Shown here: positions 48,559 to 58,611 of the stretch, piece after piece
Position numbering within the stretch: the first letter of the stretch is position 1
Layout of the letters: each line of letters starts with the position of its first letter
Assembly: GCF_014200175.1 (NCBI RefSeq)
Contig: NZ_JACHBD010000005.1
Span: 248,001 to 312,000, forward strand
Source of the DNA: Rhizobium lentis
Lineage (GTDB): Bacteria > Pseudomonadota > Alphaproteobacteria > Rhizobiales > Rhizobiaceae
DNA length: 64,000 nt
Direction of reading: 5' to 3'
The notes under the pieces: generated by a model
What the model was told of the DNA's origin: nothing
Seen by the model: only the letters and a program-made list of their open reading frames with translations
Databases searched by the model: none
Position numbers and translations under genes: made by a program

Positions 48559-48752
48559 CCTTCATCATCAATGGCGAGGAACAGGAGGTCGCGGCCGCGA
48601 CGCTCGCAGATCTGCTTCTCGCTCTGGACTACGAAGGCGGGTGGCTCGCAACCGCGGTGAACGGCGAACTGGTGCACCGCGAGGATCGTGCCGATTTCAT
48701 GCTCGGCGAGCGCGACCGCATTGAAATTCTCTCACCGATGCAGGGAGGCTGA
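48555..48752 (+). CDS. thiS: Sulfur carrier protein ThiS
   Basis: Ubiquitin-like sulfur carrier of 65 residues. It ends in the required Gly-Gly (SPMQGG), which is thiocarboxylated to donate sulfur to ThiG. The N-terminus [20 protein letters not shown] is typical. Starts with an ATGA overlap with thiO and is followed by thiG after one base. Confidence 0.97.
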   Translation: MTFIINGEEQEVAAATLADLLLALDYEGGWLATAVNGELVHREDRADFMLGERDRIEILSPMQGG

Positions 48753-48753
48753 C

Positions 48754-49527
48754 ATGCTGAAACTCTACGACGTCGAGGTCCATTCCCGGCTGCTGCTCGG
48801 CACCGCCCGCTACCCGTCGCCCGCCGTCCTGGCAGAAGCCGTGAGACGCTCGAAGGCGGAAATTGTCACCGTCTCGCTGCGGCGCGAGGCCGCCGGCGGC
48901 AAGGCGGGCGGCGCCTTCTTCGAGCTTATCCGCGAGCTCGGCGTGCGGGTGCTGCCGAATACGGCCGGGTGCCACAGCGTGCAGGAGGCTGTGCTGACAG
49001 CGAAGATGGCGCGCGACGTTTTCCGCACCGACTGGATCAAGCTCGAAGTGATCGGCCATCACGATACGCTGCAGCCCGATGTCTTCGGCCTTGTCGAAGC
49101 GGCCCGCATCCTAACCGGAGAGGGCTTTCAGGTCTTCCCCTATACCACCGACGACCTTGTCGTCGCCGAAAAGCTGCTGGAGGCCGGCTGCCGCATCCTG
49201 ATGCCCTGGTGCGCGCCGATCGGCTCCGCCATGGGACCGATGAACCCGATGGCACTGCGGTCATTCCGAGCGCATTTTCCTGAAGTGCCGCTCATCGTCG
49301 ATGCCGGCATCGGCCGCCCGTCGCATGCCGCCGCCGTCATGGAGTACGGTTACGACGCCGTTCTTCTCAACACTGCCGTTGCCGGCGCGGGCGATCCCGC
49401 TGCTATGGCCGAAGCCTTCGCGCTTGCCATCGATGCCGGCCGTCTTGCGCATGGCGCCGTGCCGCTGGAGCCACGCGACATGGCCGTTCCTTCCACTCCC
49501 GTCATCGGAAAGGCCGTCTTCTCATGA
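48754..49527 (+). CDS. thiG: Thiazole synthase ThiG
   Basis: TIM-barrel enzyme, 257 residues, that builds the thiazole phosphate from deoxyxylulose phosphate, dehydroglycine and ThiS-thiocarboxylate. Motifs include [22 protein letters not shown], the region [14 protein letters not shown] and [23 protein letters not shown] 48754 has GGGAGG upstream. Overlaps thiE by 4 bases. Confidence 0.97.
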   Translation: MLKLYDVEVHSRLLLGTARYPSPAVLAEAVRRSKAEIVTVSLRREAAGGKAGGAFFELIRELGVRVLPNTAGCHSVQEAVLTAKMARDVFRTDWIKLEVIGHHDTLQPDVFGLVEAARILTGEGFQVFPYTTDDLVVAEKLLEAGCRILMPWCAPIGSAMGPMNPMALRSFRAHFPEVPLIVDAGIGRPSHAAAVMEYGYDAVLLNTAVAGAGDPAAMAEAFALAIDAGRLAHGAVPLEPRDMAVPSTPVIGKAVFS

Positions 49528-50138
49528 AGCTCGACCCCTTCTATCTCATCGTCGACAGCGCCGAATGGATCGAGCGTCTCGTGCCGCTCGGCGTCAAACT
49601 CGTCCAACTGCGCATCAAGGACCGGCCGGAGCCGGTGCTTCGCGAGGAGATCCGGCGTGCGAAAGCCGCCTGCGCGGCAGCGGGCTGCCAATTGATCATC
49701 AACGATTACTGGAGGCTGGCAATCGACGAGGGATGCGATTTCATTCATCTCGGGCAGGAAGACCTGATGGCGGCCGATCTGGCTGCCATTCGGCGCGTCG
49801 GCCTGAAGCTCGGCCTTTCCACGCACGATCCGTCAGAATTAGAAACCGCGCTGGCCGCCGCACCGGACTATGTTGCCCTTGGGCCGGTCTGGCCCACGAT
49901 CCTCAAAGAAATGAAATGGGCGCCGCAAGGCGTCGAACGACTTGCGGACTGGCGGCGACGTGTCGGACCAATGTCGCTCGTTGCCATTGGCGGGATCACT
50001 GCCGAACGCGCGCCGCTAGTATTGGAAAACGGGGCCGAAAGCGCTGCCGTGGTTACCGATATCACTCGCAATCCGGATCCCGAGGCCCGTACACGACAGT
50101 GGCTGGCCGCGACCGCGCCGTGGCGATCTGTCGGTTGA
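49524..50138 (+). CDS. thiE: Thiamine-phosphate synthase ThiE
   Basis: Couples hydroxymethylpyrimidine pyrophosphate to thiazole phosphate, 204 residues. Motifs are [34 protein letters not shown] and [12 protein letters not shown]. The start overlaps the thiG stop (ATGA). thiD is not in the window. It is the last gene of the thi operon. Confidence 0.95.
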   Translation: MKLDPFYLIVDSAEWIERLVPLGVKLVQLRIKDRPEPVLREEIRRAKAACAAAGCQLIINDYWRLAIDEGCDFIHLGQEDLMAADLAAIRRVGLKLGLSTHDPSELETALAAAPDYVALGPVWPTILKEMKWAPQGVERLADWRRRVGPMSLVAIGGITAERAPLVLENGAESAAVVTDITRNPDPEARTRQWLAATAPWRSVG

Positions 50139-50154
50139 GACGCCGCATCTAGCC

Positions 50155-50193
50155 CGACGTGAAATATATTTCACGTCGTGAATTATATTGACA
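50155..50193 (+). promoter_or_regulatory. 24-bp palindromic operator and -35 box of the sugar/polyol operon
   Basis: Bases 50155-50178 form a perfect 24-bp palindrome with arms CGACGTGAAATA / TATTTCACGTCG. The right half, TTCAC, forms a second inverted pair with GTGAA at 50178-50182 (TTCAC-GTC-GTGAA). TTGACA follows at 50188-50193; the -10 box is unclear. A hairpin with a TTCG loop (50296-50309) lies just before the Shine-Dalgarno of the first gene. The likely ligand is the SorC-type regulator encoded at 53951. Confidence 0.65.
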
Positions 50194-50320
50194 GGCGTCG
50201 AGCTTTACGCTTAGCTGCCCATACCGGACGTCGAGGAGGAAGTCCGGACTTCAACACGATCAGCGGCGCTTTTCGGCGCCCTCGGGCTTTTGGGAGAGGC
50301 TTCGGCCTCAAGGAGGACTC

Positions 50321-51349
50321 TTGCGCACTTTACTCACCACGACCGCAATGGCGGTTTTTGCTGCAACGTTTATCGCCGGCGCCGCAAGCGCGGGAACGGA
50401 AAACCCGTTCCGCTGCAAGCCGGGCGAAAAATACGTCATGAACGTTATGGTTTCGGGTGTCGAATATTGGTTCCCCGTTTACGAGATGTTCAAGCAGGCG
50501 GGGCAACAACTCGGCTGCGAAACGGAATATACCGGCACACCGGAATATGACGTCAACAAGCAGATCGCCACCTTCGACCAGGCGCTGGCGCAAAATCCGG
50601 CCGGAATTCTTGTCCATCCGATGAATTCCGACCCGTTCATCGAGCCGATCAACCGCGCCATCGGCCAAGGCACGGCGGTCGTCACCTTTGCCGCCGACTC
50701 GCCGCTGTCCAAGCGCGTCTCCTTCATCACCTCGGACAACACCCGCGAAGGCACCTATGCCGCCGATGCGATCGCCGAGAAGATGGGCGGCAAGGGCGAA
50801 TACGCCGTTCTCGAAAATCCCGGCCAGGACAACCACGATAAGCGCATCGCCGCCTTCATCGCCCGCATGGAAGAGAAGTGGCCGGATATGAAGCTCGTCG
50901 GCCGCGCCGCGTCCAACCAGGATCCGACCAAGGCCTATCAGGGGCTTTCCAGCCTCATCCAGGCCAACCCGAACCTTGGGGCGGTTTTCATGCCGGAAGC
51001 GAACTCCGCGATCGGCGCCGCGCAGGCCAACAAGGAAACCGGCGGCAAGGTCCTCGTCATGTGCGCCGACGTCAATGCCAACATACTCGACATGATCAAG
51101 GCCGGCGAAGTCTTCGGCTCGATCAACCCCAACCAGGGCATGCAGGGTTATATGGGCTTCATGCTGCTGTGGCTCGCCAAGCACCCGGAACTGATCGACC
51201 CGATGAACGACGCCAAGCGCTCGGGCTTCAACCCGATGAGCATCCCGGTCGTCGACAACGGCCTCTCCATCGTCACCGCCGCAAATGCCGACGACTTCTA
51301 TTGGGACAAGTACCTGAAGCATCGCGGCACCAAGGGCATCGAGGAATGA
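50321..51349 (+). CDS. Sugar ABC transporter substrate-binding protein (CUT2, ribose/rhamnose type)
   Basis: Periplasmic binding protein of the SBP family 4 (RbsB-like) class, 342 residues. Start is TTG 50321 with AAGGAGGA upstream. A Sec signal ([20 protein letters not shown]) precedes [20 protein letters not shown]. Mid-domain motifs are [20 protein letters not shown] and [20 protein letters not shown]. It leads the 50321-61763 operon, whose enzymes suggest a polyol or sugar ligand. Confidence 0.95.
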   Translation: MRTLLTTTAMAVFAATFIAGAASAGTENPFRCKPGEKYVMNVMVSGVEYWFPVYEMFKQAGQQLGCETEYTGTPEYDVNKQIATFDQALAQNPAGILVHPMNSDPFIEPINRAIGQGTAVVTFAADSPLSKRVSFITSDNTREGTYAADAIAEKMGGKGEYAVLENPGQDNHDKRIAAFIARMEEKWPDMKLVGRAASNQDPTKAYQGLSSLIQANPNLGAVFMPEANSAIGAAQANKETGGKVLVMCADVNANILDMIKAGEVFGSINPNQGMQGYMGFMLLWLAKHPELIDPMNDAKRSGFNPMSIPVVDNGLSIVTAANADDFYWDKYLKHRGTKGIEE

Positions 51350-51407
51350 GACCCGGACAGGCCATCCGCACTTTCGGTGCGGATGGCCGAGATGGAGAGG
51401 GAGGAAG

Positions 51408-52937
51408 ATGATGACGGAGCCCGTGCTCACCATTCATGGCGTCACCAAGCATTTTGGGGCGGTGAAGGCGTTGACGGATGTCGACTTCACTCTCGAACGC
51501 GGTGAAGTCCATGCGCTCTGCGGCGAGAACGGCGCCGGCAAGTCGACGCTGATGAACATCATCGCCGGCGTGCTGCAGCCGACCGAAGGCGAAATCCACG
51601 TCGACGGCAAGGTTGTGCGCATTTCCTCTCCCGCCGTTGCCCAGTCTCTGGGCATCGGCCTGGTGCACCAGGAAATCGCGCTCTGCCCGGATGCGACGGT
51701 CGCTGAAAACATGTTCATGGCGGCGACCAATCGCCGTCGGGCACCGCTCATGAACTACCGCGGCCTGGAGCGCGATGCGCAGGCGGTGATGAACCGGCTT
51801 GCCGCGATCGATGTCCGCCGCAAGGTCGCCGACCTGCCGATATCAAGCCAGCAGTTGGTCGAGATCGCCAAGGCGCTGACGCTCGACTGCCGCGTGCTGA
51901 TCCTCGACGAACCGACGGCTGCCCTGACCGAGACCGAGGCGCGACAGCTCTTCTCGATCATCCACGATCTCAAGGCGAACGGCATTTCGATCATCTATAT
52001 CAGCCACCGCATGGCGGAAATCTTCAGCCTCTGCGACCGGGTCACCGTGTTCCGTGACGGCCGCTACGTCTGCACCGACCGCATTGCCGACGTGACGCCG
52101 GATGACGTGGTGCGCCGCATGGTCGGCCGCGAGATCACGCAGCTCTATCCCGACAAGCTGGGCGCCGGCGAACCGTCAGGCGAGATCATTCTCGAGGTTG
52201 AAGGCATCAGTGACGGGATGCGTTTTCACGACGTCAGCTTCGGCCTGCGCAGGGGCGAGATCCTCGGCATCGGCGGCCTCATCGGCTCCGGCCGCACGGA
52301 AATCGCCGAAGGCATCTGCGGACTGCGGCCACGCACGGCAGGAACCGTCCGCCTGCACGGCACGACGCAACCGATCCGCGCCTATTCCGATGCCGTGAAA
52401 GCCGGCATCGTCTACCTGTCCGAGGACCGCAAGGGATCGGGCGTCTTTCTCGAAATGTCCGTCGCGCAGAACATATCGGTGCTGGACCTGAAGGCGCTCA
52501 CCAATTCGTTCGGCCTGCTGAATGGCCGCGCGGAGGCCGCCCTAGCGGATGATTTTGCCCGAAGGCTTGCCGTGCGCATGAGCGGCATCGAAGCGCCGGT
52601 GAAATCGCTTTCCGGCGGCAACCAGCAGAAAGTGGCGATCGCCAAGCAGCTCGCGGTGAAGCCGAAAGTCATTCTGATGGACGAGCCCACGCGCGGCATC
52701 GATGTCGGCGCGAAAGCGGAGATCCACCGCCTGCTGCGCGAGCTGGCAAGCTCGGGCATCGGCATCATCGTCATCTCCTCGGAAATGCCGGAGCTGCTCG
52801 GCCTTTCCGACCGGCTGCTGGTCGTCCGCGAGGGACGCATCGCGGGAGAGCTCAGTGCCGACGAGATGTCGGAAGAGGCCGTGATCCGCCTTGCCTCCGG
52901 CATGGGCAGCGCAAGGGCGGCAGACCATGCCGCGTGA
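51408..52937 (+). CDS. Sugar ABC transporter ATP-binding protein (RbsA type)
   Basis: Cytoplasmic ATPase of 509 residues with two ABC domains. Domain 1 has Walker [10 protein letters not shown] and [12 protein letters not shown]. Domain 2 has a degenerate Walker A ([13 protein letters not shown]), signature [15 protein letters not shown] and [11 protein letters not shown]. ATGs at 51408 and 51411 are both possible after GGGAGG. It energises the CUT2 permease downstream. Confidence 0.96.
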   Translation: MMTEPVLTIHGVTKHFGAVKALTDVDFTLERGEVHALCGENGAGKSTLMNIIAGVLQPTEGEIHVDGKVVRISSPAVAQSLGIGLVHQEIALCPDATVAENMFMAATNRRRAPLMNYRGLERDAQAVMNRLAAIDVRRKVADLPISSQQLVEIAKALTLDCRVLILDEPTAALTETEARQLFSIIHDLKANGISIIYISHRMAEIFSLCDRVTVFRDGRYVCTDRIADVTPDDVVRRMVGREITQLYPDKLGAGEPSGEIILEVEGISDGMRFHDVSFGLRRGEILGIGGLIGSGRTEIAEGICGLRPRTAGTVRLHGTTQPIRAYSDAVKAGIVYLSEDRKGSGVFLEMSVAQNISVLDLKALTNSFGLLNGRAEAALADDFARRLAVRMSGIEAPVKSLSGGNQQKVAIAKQLAVKPKVILMDEPTRGIDVGAKAEIHRLLRELASSGIGIIVISSEMPELLGLSDRLLVVREGRIAGELSADEMSEEAVIRLASGMGSARAADHAA

Positions 52938-52959
52938 AGAGAACATGGGAGAGAGGGAA

Positions 52960-53949
52960 ATGGCAATCGACACGATGGCGGCAGGCCTGCCCAGGACGTC
53001 GTCCTTCAAACGCATCGGCACGATGCGCGAGGCAGGGCTGATCGCGATCATCCTGGCGCTCGGCATCATCATGAGTTTCGCCTCGCCGCACTTCCTGACG
53101 CTCGGCAATTTCCGCGCCATGCTGATGAGCTTTTCCGTGGAGGGCATCGTCGTTGTCGGCATGACGATCCTGCTCATCGTCGGCGGCATCGACCTTGCGG
53201 TCGGCTCCGTCGTCTGTTTCGCGATGGTGCTTTCGGGCTCGCTCTTTCTTGCCGGGCTCGATCCGTGGACGGCCTCGCTTGCCGGCATTCTTGCCAGCAG
53301 CGCCATCGGCGCCATCATGGGCTTCTTCGTGACCGTCGTCGGCCTCAACCATTTCATCACGTCGCTGGCGGGCATGGTGATCGTGCGCGGCCTCTGCCTC
53401 ATCATCACCAAGGGCACGCCGCTTTCGCTCTTCACGCTGCCGGCCGGCTTCAAGGCGGTGGGGCAGGGCACGTTCTACGGCGTTCCCTACGTCATCCTGA
53501 TCTTCGTCGCCGTCGTCATCCTGTTCGATTTCCTGCTGCGCCGGGCGACCGCCTTCCGCAAGGTGTTCTACACGGGCAGCAACGAGAAGGCGGCGCTCTA
53601 TTCCGGCATCAAGACGAACCAAGTGAAGTTCTGGGTGACGGTGCTGTGCTCGACGCTCGCCGGCGTCGCCGGCGTCATCTACATGTCCCGCTTCGGCGCG
53701 GCGACGCCCACGTTCGGCGTCGGCATGGAGCTGAACATCATCGCAGCCGCGGTGATCGGCGGAGCCTCGCTGAACGGCGGTTCGGGGACCATCCTCGGGG
53801 CCATTCTCGGCATCGCGCTTCTTTCCCTCGTCACCTCGTCGCTGATCCTGCTAAATGTTTCCGTCTATTGGCAGGACTTGATCAAAGGATGCATCCTGCT
53901 TGCCGCCGTATCCATCGACCATTTCCTGCACAAGCGGAAGGCCGCCTGA
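52960..53949 (+). CDS. Sugar ABC transporter permease (RbsC type)
   Basis: Inner-membrane permease of 329 residues in the BPD_transp_2 class. ATG 52960 is preferred for GGGAGA upstream; in-frame starts at 52927 and 52945 overlap or abut the ATPase end. Hydrophobic spans start at LIAIILALGIIMSFA, and the CUT2 landmarks GGIDLAVGSVVCFAMVLSG and AAVIGGASLNGGSGTILGAI are present. Confidence 0.94.
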   Translation: MAIDTMAAGLPRTSSFKRIGTMREAGLIAIILALGIIMSFASPHFLTLGNFRAMLMSFSVEGIVVVGMTILLIVGGIDLAVGSVVCFAMVLSGSLFLAGLDPWTASLAGILASSAIGAIMGFFVTVVGLNHFITSLAGMVIVRGLCLIITKGTPLSLFTLPAGFKAVGQGTFYGVPYVILIFVAVVILFDFLLRRATAFRKVFYTGSNEKAALYSGIKTNQVKFWVTVLCSTLAGVAGVIYMSRFGAATPTFGVGMELNIIAAAVIGGASLNGGSGTILGAILGIALLSLVTSSLILLNVSVYWQDLIKGCILLAAVSIDHFLHKRKAA

Positions 53950-53950
53950 C

Positions 53951-54958
53951 ATGCCGATCGCCAAACTGAAACCCAGGACGACAGCCCCGCGCGAGGAAAT
54001 CGTCATCGCCCGCCAGATGCACCAGGCGCTCGTCCTGCATTTTCTGGAGGGCCTGACGCAGGCGCAGATCGCCGATCAGCTCGGAATCTCGCACGCGACC
54101 GTCAACCGCCTCATCAAGCGGGGCCGGCAGCTCGGCCTGGTCGAGATCAAGATCAAATCGCCGATCGAACCTCTGGTCGATATGGAGGAGCGGCTTCTGG
54201 CGCTCGGCGGCATCAGCCGCGCGGTCGTGGTCCCGACCGTCTCCGACAATCCGCAGACCGCGCTGCAGGCGGTCGGCGAGGCGGCGGCCCGCCTACTGCT
54301 CGAAGAAATCGCCGATGGCGATACGATCTGCATCACCGGCGGCAAGGGCGTCAGCGCCGTCGTGGCCGGTCTCCAGGCGCCGCGCCGCTTCGATGTCGAG
54401 GTCATTCCGGCAACAGGCTGTGTGCAGGGCAAACACTATACCGACGTCAACCACGTATCGACCCTGATGGCCGACCGACTTGGCGGGCGCTCCTACCAGA
54501 TCCACGCGCCGCTCTTTGCCGATGACGCCGAGCAGCGGTCGATGCTGATCAACATGCGCTCCGTCGCCGACGTTTTCCGGCGGGCGCGGGAAGCGAAGGT
54601 CGCGGTGGTCGGCATCGGCTCGATCCTGACCGATGATTCGAGCTATTACGACCTGCACCCTTCCTCCAGCACCGATCGCGCGGCGATCGAGCGTTCGGGC
54701 GCCAGCTGCGAACTGCTCGCCCATTTGCTCGACGATCACGGCCGCGTCTGCGACTACAGCCTGAACCGGTCGCTGGTTTCGCTGACGCTGCCGGAATTCG
54801 CCTCGATCCCGACGAAGATCGGCGTCGCCAGCGGCCCGAACAAGGCCGGGCCGATCCTCAGCATCCTGCGCGGCAACCATCTCGATACGCTCGTCACCGA
54901 CGAGGCGACCGGCGCGCGCATTCTTGAACTCGCATCCGAGGAAGGATTTTCCGCATGA
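53951..54958 (+). CDS. SorC-family transcriptional regulator (sugar-binding)
   Basis: Regulator of 335 residues. The helix-turn-helix is near residues 25-55 (LHFLEGLTQAQIADQLGISH then ATVNRLIKRGR). The C-terminal SorC sugar-phosphate-binding domain follows (ICITGGKGVSAVVAGL, VVGIGSILTDDSSYY). It is encoded inside the operon, one base after the permease, as in erythritol-type loci where EryD is of this family. The 24-bp palindrome at 50155 is its probable site. Confidence 0.93.
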   Translation: MPIAKLKPRTTAPREEIVIARQMHQALVLHFLEGLTQAQIADQLGISHATVNRLIKRGRQLGLVEIKIKSPIEPLVDMEERLLALGGISRAVVVPTVSDNPQTALQAVGEAAARLLLEEIADGDTICITGGKGVSAVVAGLQAPRRFDVEVIPATGCVQGKHYTDVNHVSTLMADRLGGRSYQIHAPLFADDAEQRSMLINMRSVADVFRRAREAKVAVVGIGSILTDDSSYYDLHPSSSTDRAAIERSGASCELLAHLLDDHGRVCDYSLNRSLVSLTLPEFASIPTKIGVASGPNKAGPILSILRGNHLDTLVTDEATGARILELASEEGFSA

Positions 54959-55950
54959 GCGGCGAACAGTTGACCCGTGAAATCGGCCGCTCCGGCGTCA
55001 AGGCCTCGGCCGTCGGCCTCGGCACCTGGGCCATCGGCGGCTGGATGTGGGGCGGCACGGACGAGGCGCAATCCATCGCCGCGATCCAGGCCTCGCTCGA
55101 TGCCGGCGTTACCCTCATCGACACGGCGCCGGCCTACGGCCTGGGCCGGTCCGAAGAGATCGTCGGCAAGGCGCTTGCCGGACGCCGCGACAAGGCGGTG
55201 ATCGCCACCAAATGCGGGCTGGTGTGGCATACGCAGAAGGGCAACCATTTCTTCGACCAGGACGGCAAGCCGGTGCACCGCTATCTCGGGCGGGACTCGA
55301 TCGTTCACGAGGTGGAGGAAAGCCTGCGCCGCCTCGGCACGGATCATATCGACCTCTACATCACCCATTGGCAGGACCCGACGACGCCGATCGAGGAGAC
55401 CGTCGCGGCGCTGGAAGAACTGAAACAGGCCGGAAAGATCCGCGCAATCGGCGCCAGCAATGTCGACCGGTCGGAGCTCGAACAATATACCGCGACCGGT
55501 TCGCTCGATGCGATCCAGGAGCGGTTCAGCATGATCGATCGCCAGATCGAGGCGGACCTGCTGCCGCTCACCATCGCCAACGGCGTGTCGACGCTCAGCT
55601 ATTCCTCACTGGCGCTAGGCCTGCTTTCCGGCGCTATCGGGCCTGAGCGCGTGTTTTCCGGCGACGACCAGCGCAAGGACAATCCGCGCTTTTCCGTCGC
55701 CAATCGCCGCAAGGCCAAGGATTTTGCCGAGGCGATCCGGCCCGTCGCGGAGCGCCAGGGCGCCAGCATCGCGCAGACGGTGATCGCCTGGACACTGGCT
55801 CAGCCGGGCATAACCTTCGCGCTTTGCGGCGCGCGAAACCCGGCGCACGCGCTCGACAATGCGCGGGCCGGAACGCTTCGCCTTTCAACCGCCGATCTCG
55901 CGGCCATCGACACCGCCATATCGGCGCAGCTCGCCACCATGGACGGATAA
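54955..55950 (+). CDS. Aldo/keto reductase
   Basis: NAD(P)H-dependent oxidoreductase, TIM barrel, 331 residues. The AKR catalytic tetrad fits: Asp in LIDTAPAYGLGRSE, Lys in VIATKCGL, and the histidine in LYITHWQDP. The C-terminal cofactor segment is ALCGARNPAHALDNA. It overlaps the regulator stop by 4 bases. In context it would interconvert a sugar/polyol carbonyl of the pathway. Confidence 0.94.
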   Translation: MSGEQLTREIGRSGVKASAVGLGTWAIGGWMWGGTDEAQSIAAIQASLDAGVTLIDTAPAYGLGRSEEIVGKALAGRRDKAVIATKCGLVWHTQKGNHFFDQDGKPVHRYLGRDSIVHEVEESLRRLGTDHIDLYITHWQDPTTPIEETVAALEELKQAGKIRAIGASNVDRSELEQYTATGSLDAIQERFSMIDRQIEADLLPLTIANGVSTLSYSSLALGLLSGAIGPERVFSGDDQRKDNPRFSVANRRKAKDFAEAIRPVAERQGASIAQTVIAWTLAQPGITFALCGARNPAHALDNARAGTLRLSTADLAAIDTAISAQLATMDG

Positions 55951-55961
55951 CGGACGCCATC

Positions 55962-57710
55962 ATGAACCGTGTGGAAACAATGGACGGGCTTCGCCAAAGC
56001 CCGAAGGTGGACGTTTGCGTCCTCGGCGGCGGTATCAACGGGCTTAGCGCCTTCCGCGAGCTGGCACTGCAAGGCATGAACGTGCTGCTCGTTGAGCAGG
56101 GCGACTATTGCTCCGGTGCCAGTGCCGCCCTCTCGCGCATGGTCCATGGCGGTCTGCGCTATCTGGAGAATGGCGAATTCAGCCTCGTGCAGGAATCGCT
56201 CGTCGAGCGCGACCGGCTGCTGCGCAATGCTCCCCATTATGTCGCGCCGTTGCCGACGACGGTTCCTGTTTTCGACGTCTTCTCCGGCCTTGCCAACGGC
56301 ATCGTGCGCTTCCTCGGTCTCACCCGGCGTCCGAGCCGCCGCGGTGCCGTGGCCATCAAGACCGGCCTTGCCATCTACGATTTCCTGACGCGCAAACGCG
56401 CGCTGATGCCCCGCCACCAGTTTCGCGGGCGCCGGGCGACGCTGGCAAAATGGCCGGCGCTCAATCCTGGGATCCGCGGTTCCGCCACCTATTACGACGC
56501 CTGGGTGAGCCATCCGGAGCGCATCGGAATCGAATTGCTGCGCGACGGCCTGTCTGCCGGTCCAAATGCCCGGGCCTTGAACTATGCGACGATCGAGCAG
56601 GCCGGGGCGGGGGACTTCCTGCTGCGCGACGGCATCGCGGGGGAGACGTTTCGCATCCAGCCGAGGCTGGTTGTCAACGCGACCGGGGGCTGGATCGACA
56701 TCGCCAATGGATCGCTTTTTCCCGAGGGCGCGCGGCCTGCCCCGCTGATGGGCGGCACCAAGGGGTCGCATCTCATCATCGACAATCCCGCGCTTCACGA
56801 CATGCTCGACGGGCACATGATCTATTACGAGAACGAGGACGGGCGCATCTGCATCCTCTTCCCCTATCTCGGCAAGGTGCTGGTCGGCTCGACGGACATT
56901 CGCGTCGATGACCCCGGCACTGTGCGCTGCGAGCGCGACGAGCGAGACTACATCCTGCAGTCGCTTGCCTTCGTGCTGCCCGGCATTCGCATCCGGCCGG
57001 AAGAGGTCGTTTTCCAGTTCGCCGGCGTGCGCCCGCTGCCGGCCAGCAAGGACAGTTTTACCGGACGGATCCCGCGGGATCATTTCTGCACCGTGATCGA
57101 AAGCCATGATGGCGGCCCGCCCGTTCTCTGCATGATCGGCGGCAAGTGGACGACGTTCCGCTCCTTCGGTGAACTGGCGGCCGACATGGCGCTGGAACGG
57201 CTCGGCCGAGCTCGGCGCATCGATACGTCGGAGAGGACATTCGGCGGCGGACGTGCCTTCCCCAAAGATGGCGGCGGCTGGGTTCGTGATCTTGCGGCCT
57301 CGACGGGCATCTCCATCGATCGCGCTGCAATCCTCTTCGAACGCTATGGGACCGATGCGGAGGATGTCGCGGGCTTCATCGCGGCAGGTCCCGACGATCC
57401 TCTGCCGCATGCCGGCTACAGCCTTCGCGAAATCCAGTATCTGATCGGCGCCGAAGCCGTCGAGCATCTCGACGATCTGCTGCTGCGCCGCACGACGATC
57501 GCAATTTCCGGCGAGCTCTCACTCGACATGGCTGACGCCGTGCTCGACCTGCTGGCCGTCGAAAGAGGCTGGTCGGCTGAGCGCGCCGCCGAAGAGCGCA
57601 TCCGCTTTCTCACCATCATGCGCGAGCGCCACGGCGTCGCCAAAGCAACCCTTTCCGCAAGGAACGAACGGAGGAGTGAATTATGCGAGACAACCGTAAG
57701 GTCCGGATGA
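55962..57710 (+). CDS. FAD-dependent glycerol-3-phosphate/erythritol-phosphate dehydrogenase-like protein (GlpD/EryB)
   Basis: Membrane-associated flavoprotein of 582 residues. The FAD-binding motif VCVLGGGINGLSAFRELAL is near residue 18 and the GlpD landmark SRMVHGGLRYLENGEFSLV follows. Later blocks include GGTKGSHLIIDNP and the C-terminal DUF-like helical domain. ATG 55962 is used. By analogy with EryB it could oxidise a polyol phosphate made by the FGGY kinase at 58612. Its end overlaps the aldolase gene by 28 bases. Confidence 0.9.
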   Translation: MNRVETMDGLRQSPKVDVCVLGGGINGLSAFRELALQGMNVLLVEQGDYCSGASAALSRMVHGGLRYLENGEFSLVQESLVERDRLLRNAPHYVAPLPTTVPVFDVFSGLANGIVRFLGLTRRPSRRGAVAIKTGLAIYDFLTRKRALMPRHQFRGRRATLAKWPALNPGIRGSATYYDAWVSHPERIGIELLRDGLSAGPNARALNYATIEQAGAGDFLLRDGIAGETFRIQPRLVVNATGGWIDIANGSLFPEGARPAPLMGGTKGSHLIIDNPALHDMLDGHMIYYENEDGRICILFPYLGKVLVGSTDIRVDDPGTVRCERDERDYILQSLAFVLPGIRIRPEEVVFQFAGVRPLPASKDSFTGRIPRDHFCTVIESHDGGPPVLCMIGGKWTTFRSFGELAADMALERLGRARRIDTSERTFGGGRAFPKDGGGWVRDLAASTGISIDRAAILFERYGTDAEDVAGFIAAGPDDPLPHAGYSLREIQYLIGAEAVEHLDDLLLRRTTIAISGELSLDMADAVLDLLAVERGWSAERAAEERIRFLTIMRERHGVAKATLSARNERRSELCETTVRSG

Positions 57711-58525
57711 ACCGGCTGTTCGGCAACGGCCGTTGCCTTGATGTGGCAATCGATCACGGCGTCTGCAACGAACCGTCCTTTCTCGACGGGCTGGAGAACA
57801 TGCCGGCCGTCGTCAAGGCGCTGGTCGATGCGAGACCGGATGCGATCCAGATGAATTACGGCCAAGCCGACCTTCTGCAGGATCTGTCCGGCAAGGACAA
57901 GCCGGCGCTCGTCATGCGCATCGATATGGGAAATCCTTATAACCGCGTCCGTCACCGCGACATGTGGGCGGTGTTGCAAAACGAAGCGGAGCCGCTGGTC
58001 GGCGCCTTGCAGATGGATGCCGCCTGCGTGGTGGTCAACCTGTTCATGCTGCCGGATGAGCCCGATCTGTTTCGCCAGTGCGTGCAGAATATTTCGCGAG
58101 TCCGGGCGGACTGCGAGAAATACGGCATGCCGCTGATGATCGAACCGCTCGTGATGCAGCCGGTCACCGAGCGCGGCGGCTACATGGTCGATGGTGATGC
58201 CGACAAGATCGTCACTTTGACGCGGCTTGCGCGCGAAATGGGCGCCGATATCGTCAAGGCCGATCCGACGACGAATGCGGAGGATTTCCACCGCGTGGTA
58301 GAAGCGGCACGATGCCCGGTGCTGGTGCGCGGCGGCGGCAAGGAGGATCTCGCCGCTGTCTTCGCCAAATCCGCGGCCTTGATGCAGCAGGGTGCGATGG
58401 GCATGGTCTATGGCCGCAACATCTACCAGCATGCCAATCCGAGCGCCGTCGTGCGCGGGCTGATGGCAATCATCCACCAGGATGCTAGCGGTGAAGAAGC
58501 CGTTGCGATCTATCGTCAAGGCTGA
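57683..58525 (+). CDS. Class I aldolase, DhnA/LsrF/DeoC-like
   Basis: TIM-barrel Schiff-base aldolase family protein of 280 residues. The DhnA-type N-terminus LDVAIDHGVCNEPSFLDGLE and the strand GADIVKADPTTNAEDF, where the lysine is the likely Schiff-base residue, are visible, with GGGKEDLAAVFAKSAALMQQ as the phosphate-binding C-terminal part. It overlaps the flavoprotein gene, with GGAG upstream of its ATG. Probably cleaves a ketose phosphate into two smaller units. Confidence 0.85.
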   Translation: MRDNRKVRMNRLFGNGRCLDVAIDHGVCNEPSFLDGLENMPAVVKALVDARPDAIQMNYGQADLLQDLSGKDKPALVMRIDMGNPYNRVRHRDMWAVLQNEAEPLVGALQMDAACVVVNLFMLPDEPDLFRQCVQNISRVRADCEKYGMPLMIEPLVMQPVTERGGYMVDGDADKIVTLTRLAREMGADIVKADPTTNAEDFHRVVEAARCPVLVRGGGKEDLAAVFAKSAALMQQGAMGMVYGRNIYQHANPSAVVRGLMAIIHQDASGEEAVAIYRQG

Positions 58526-58611
58526 GGTGCTGGAGCAATTCCCGGAAAAGCGTGAAGCGGTTTATCTTTGGAATTGCATGAGCAATGACAGAACCTTGGG
58601 AGGGGTTCGGA

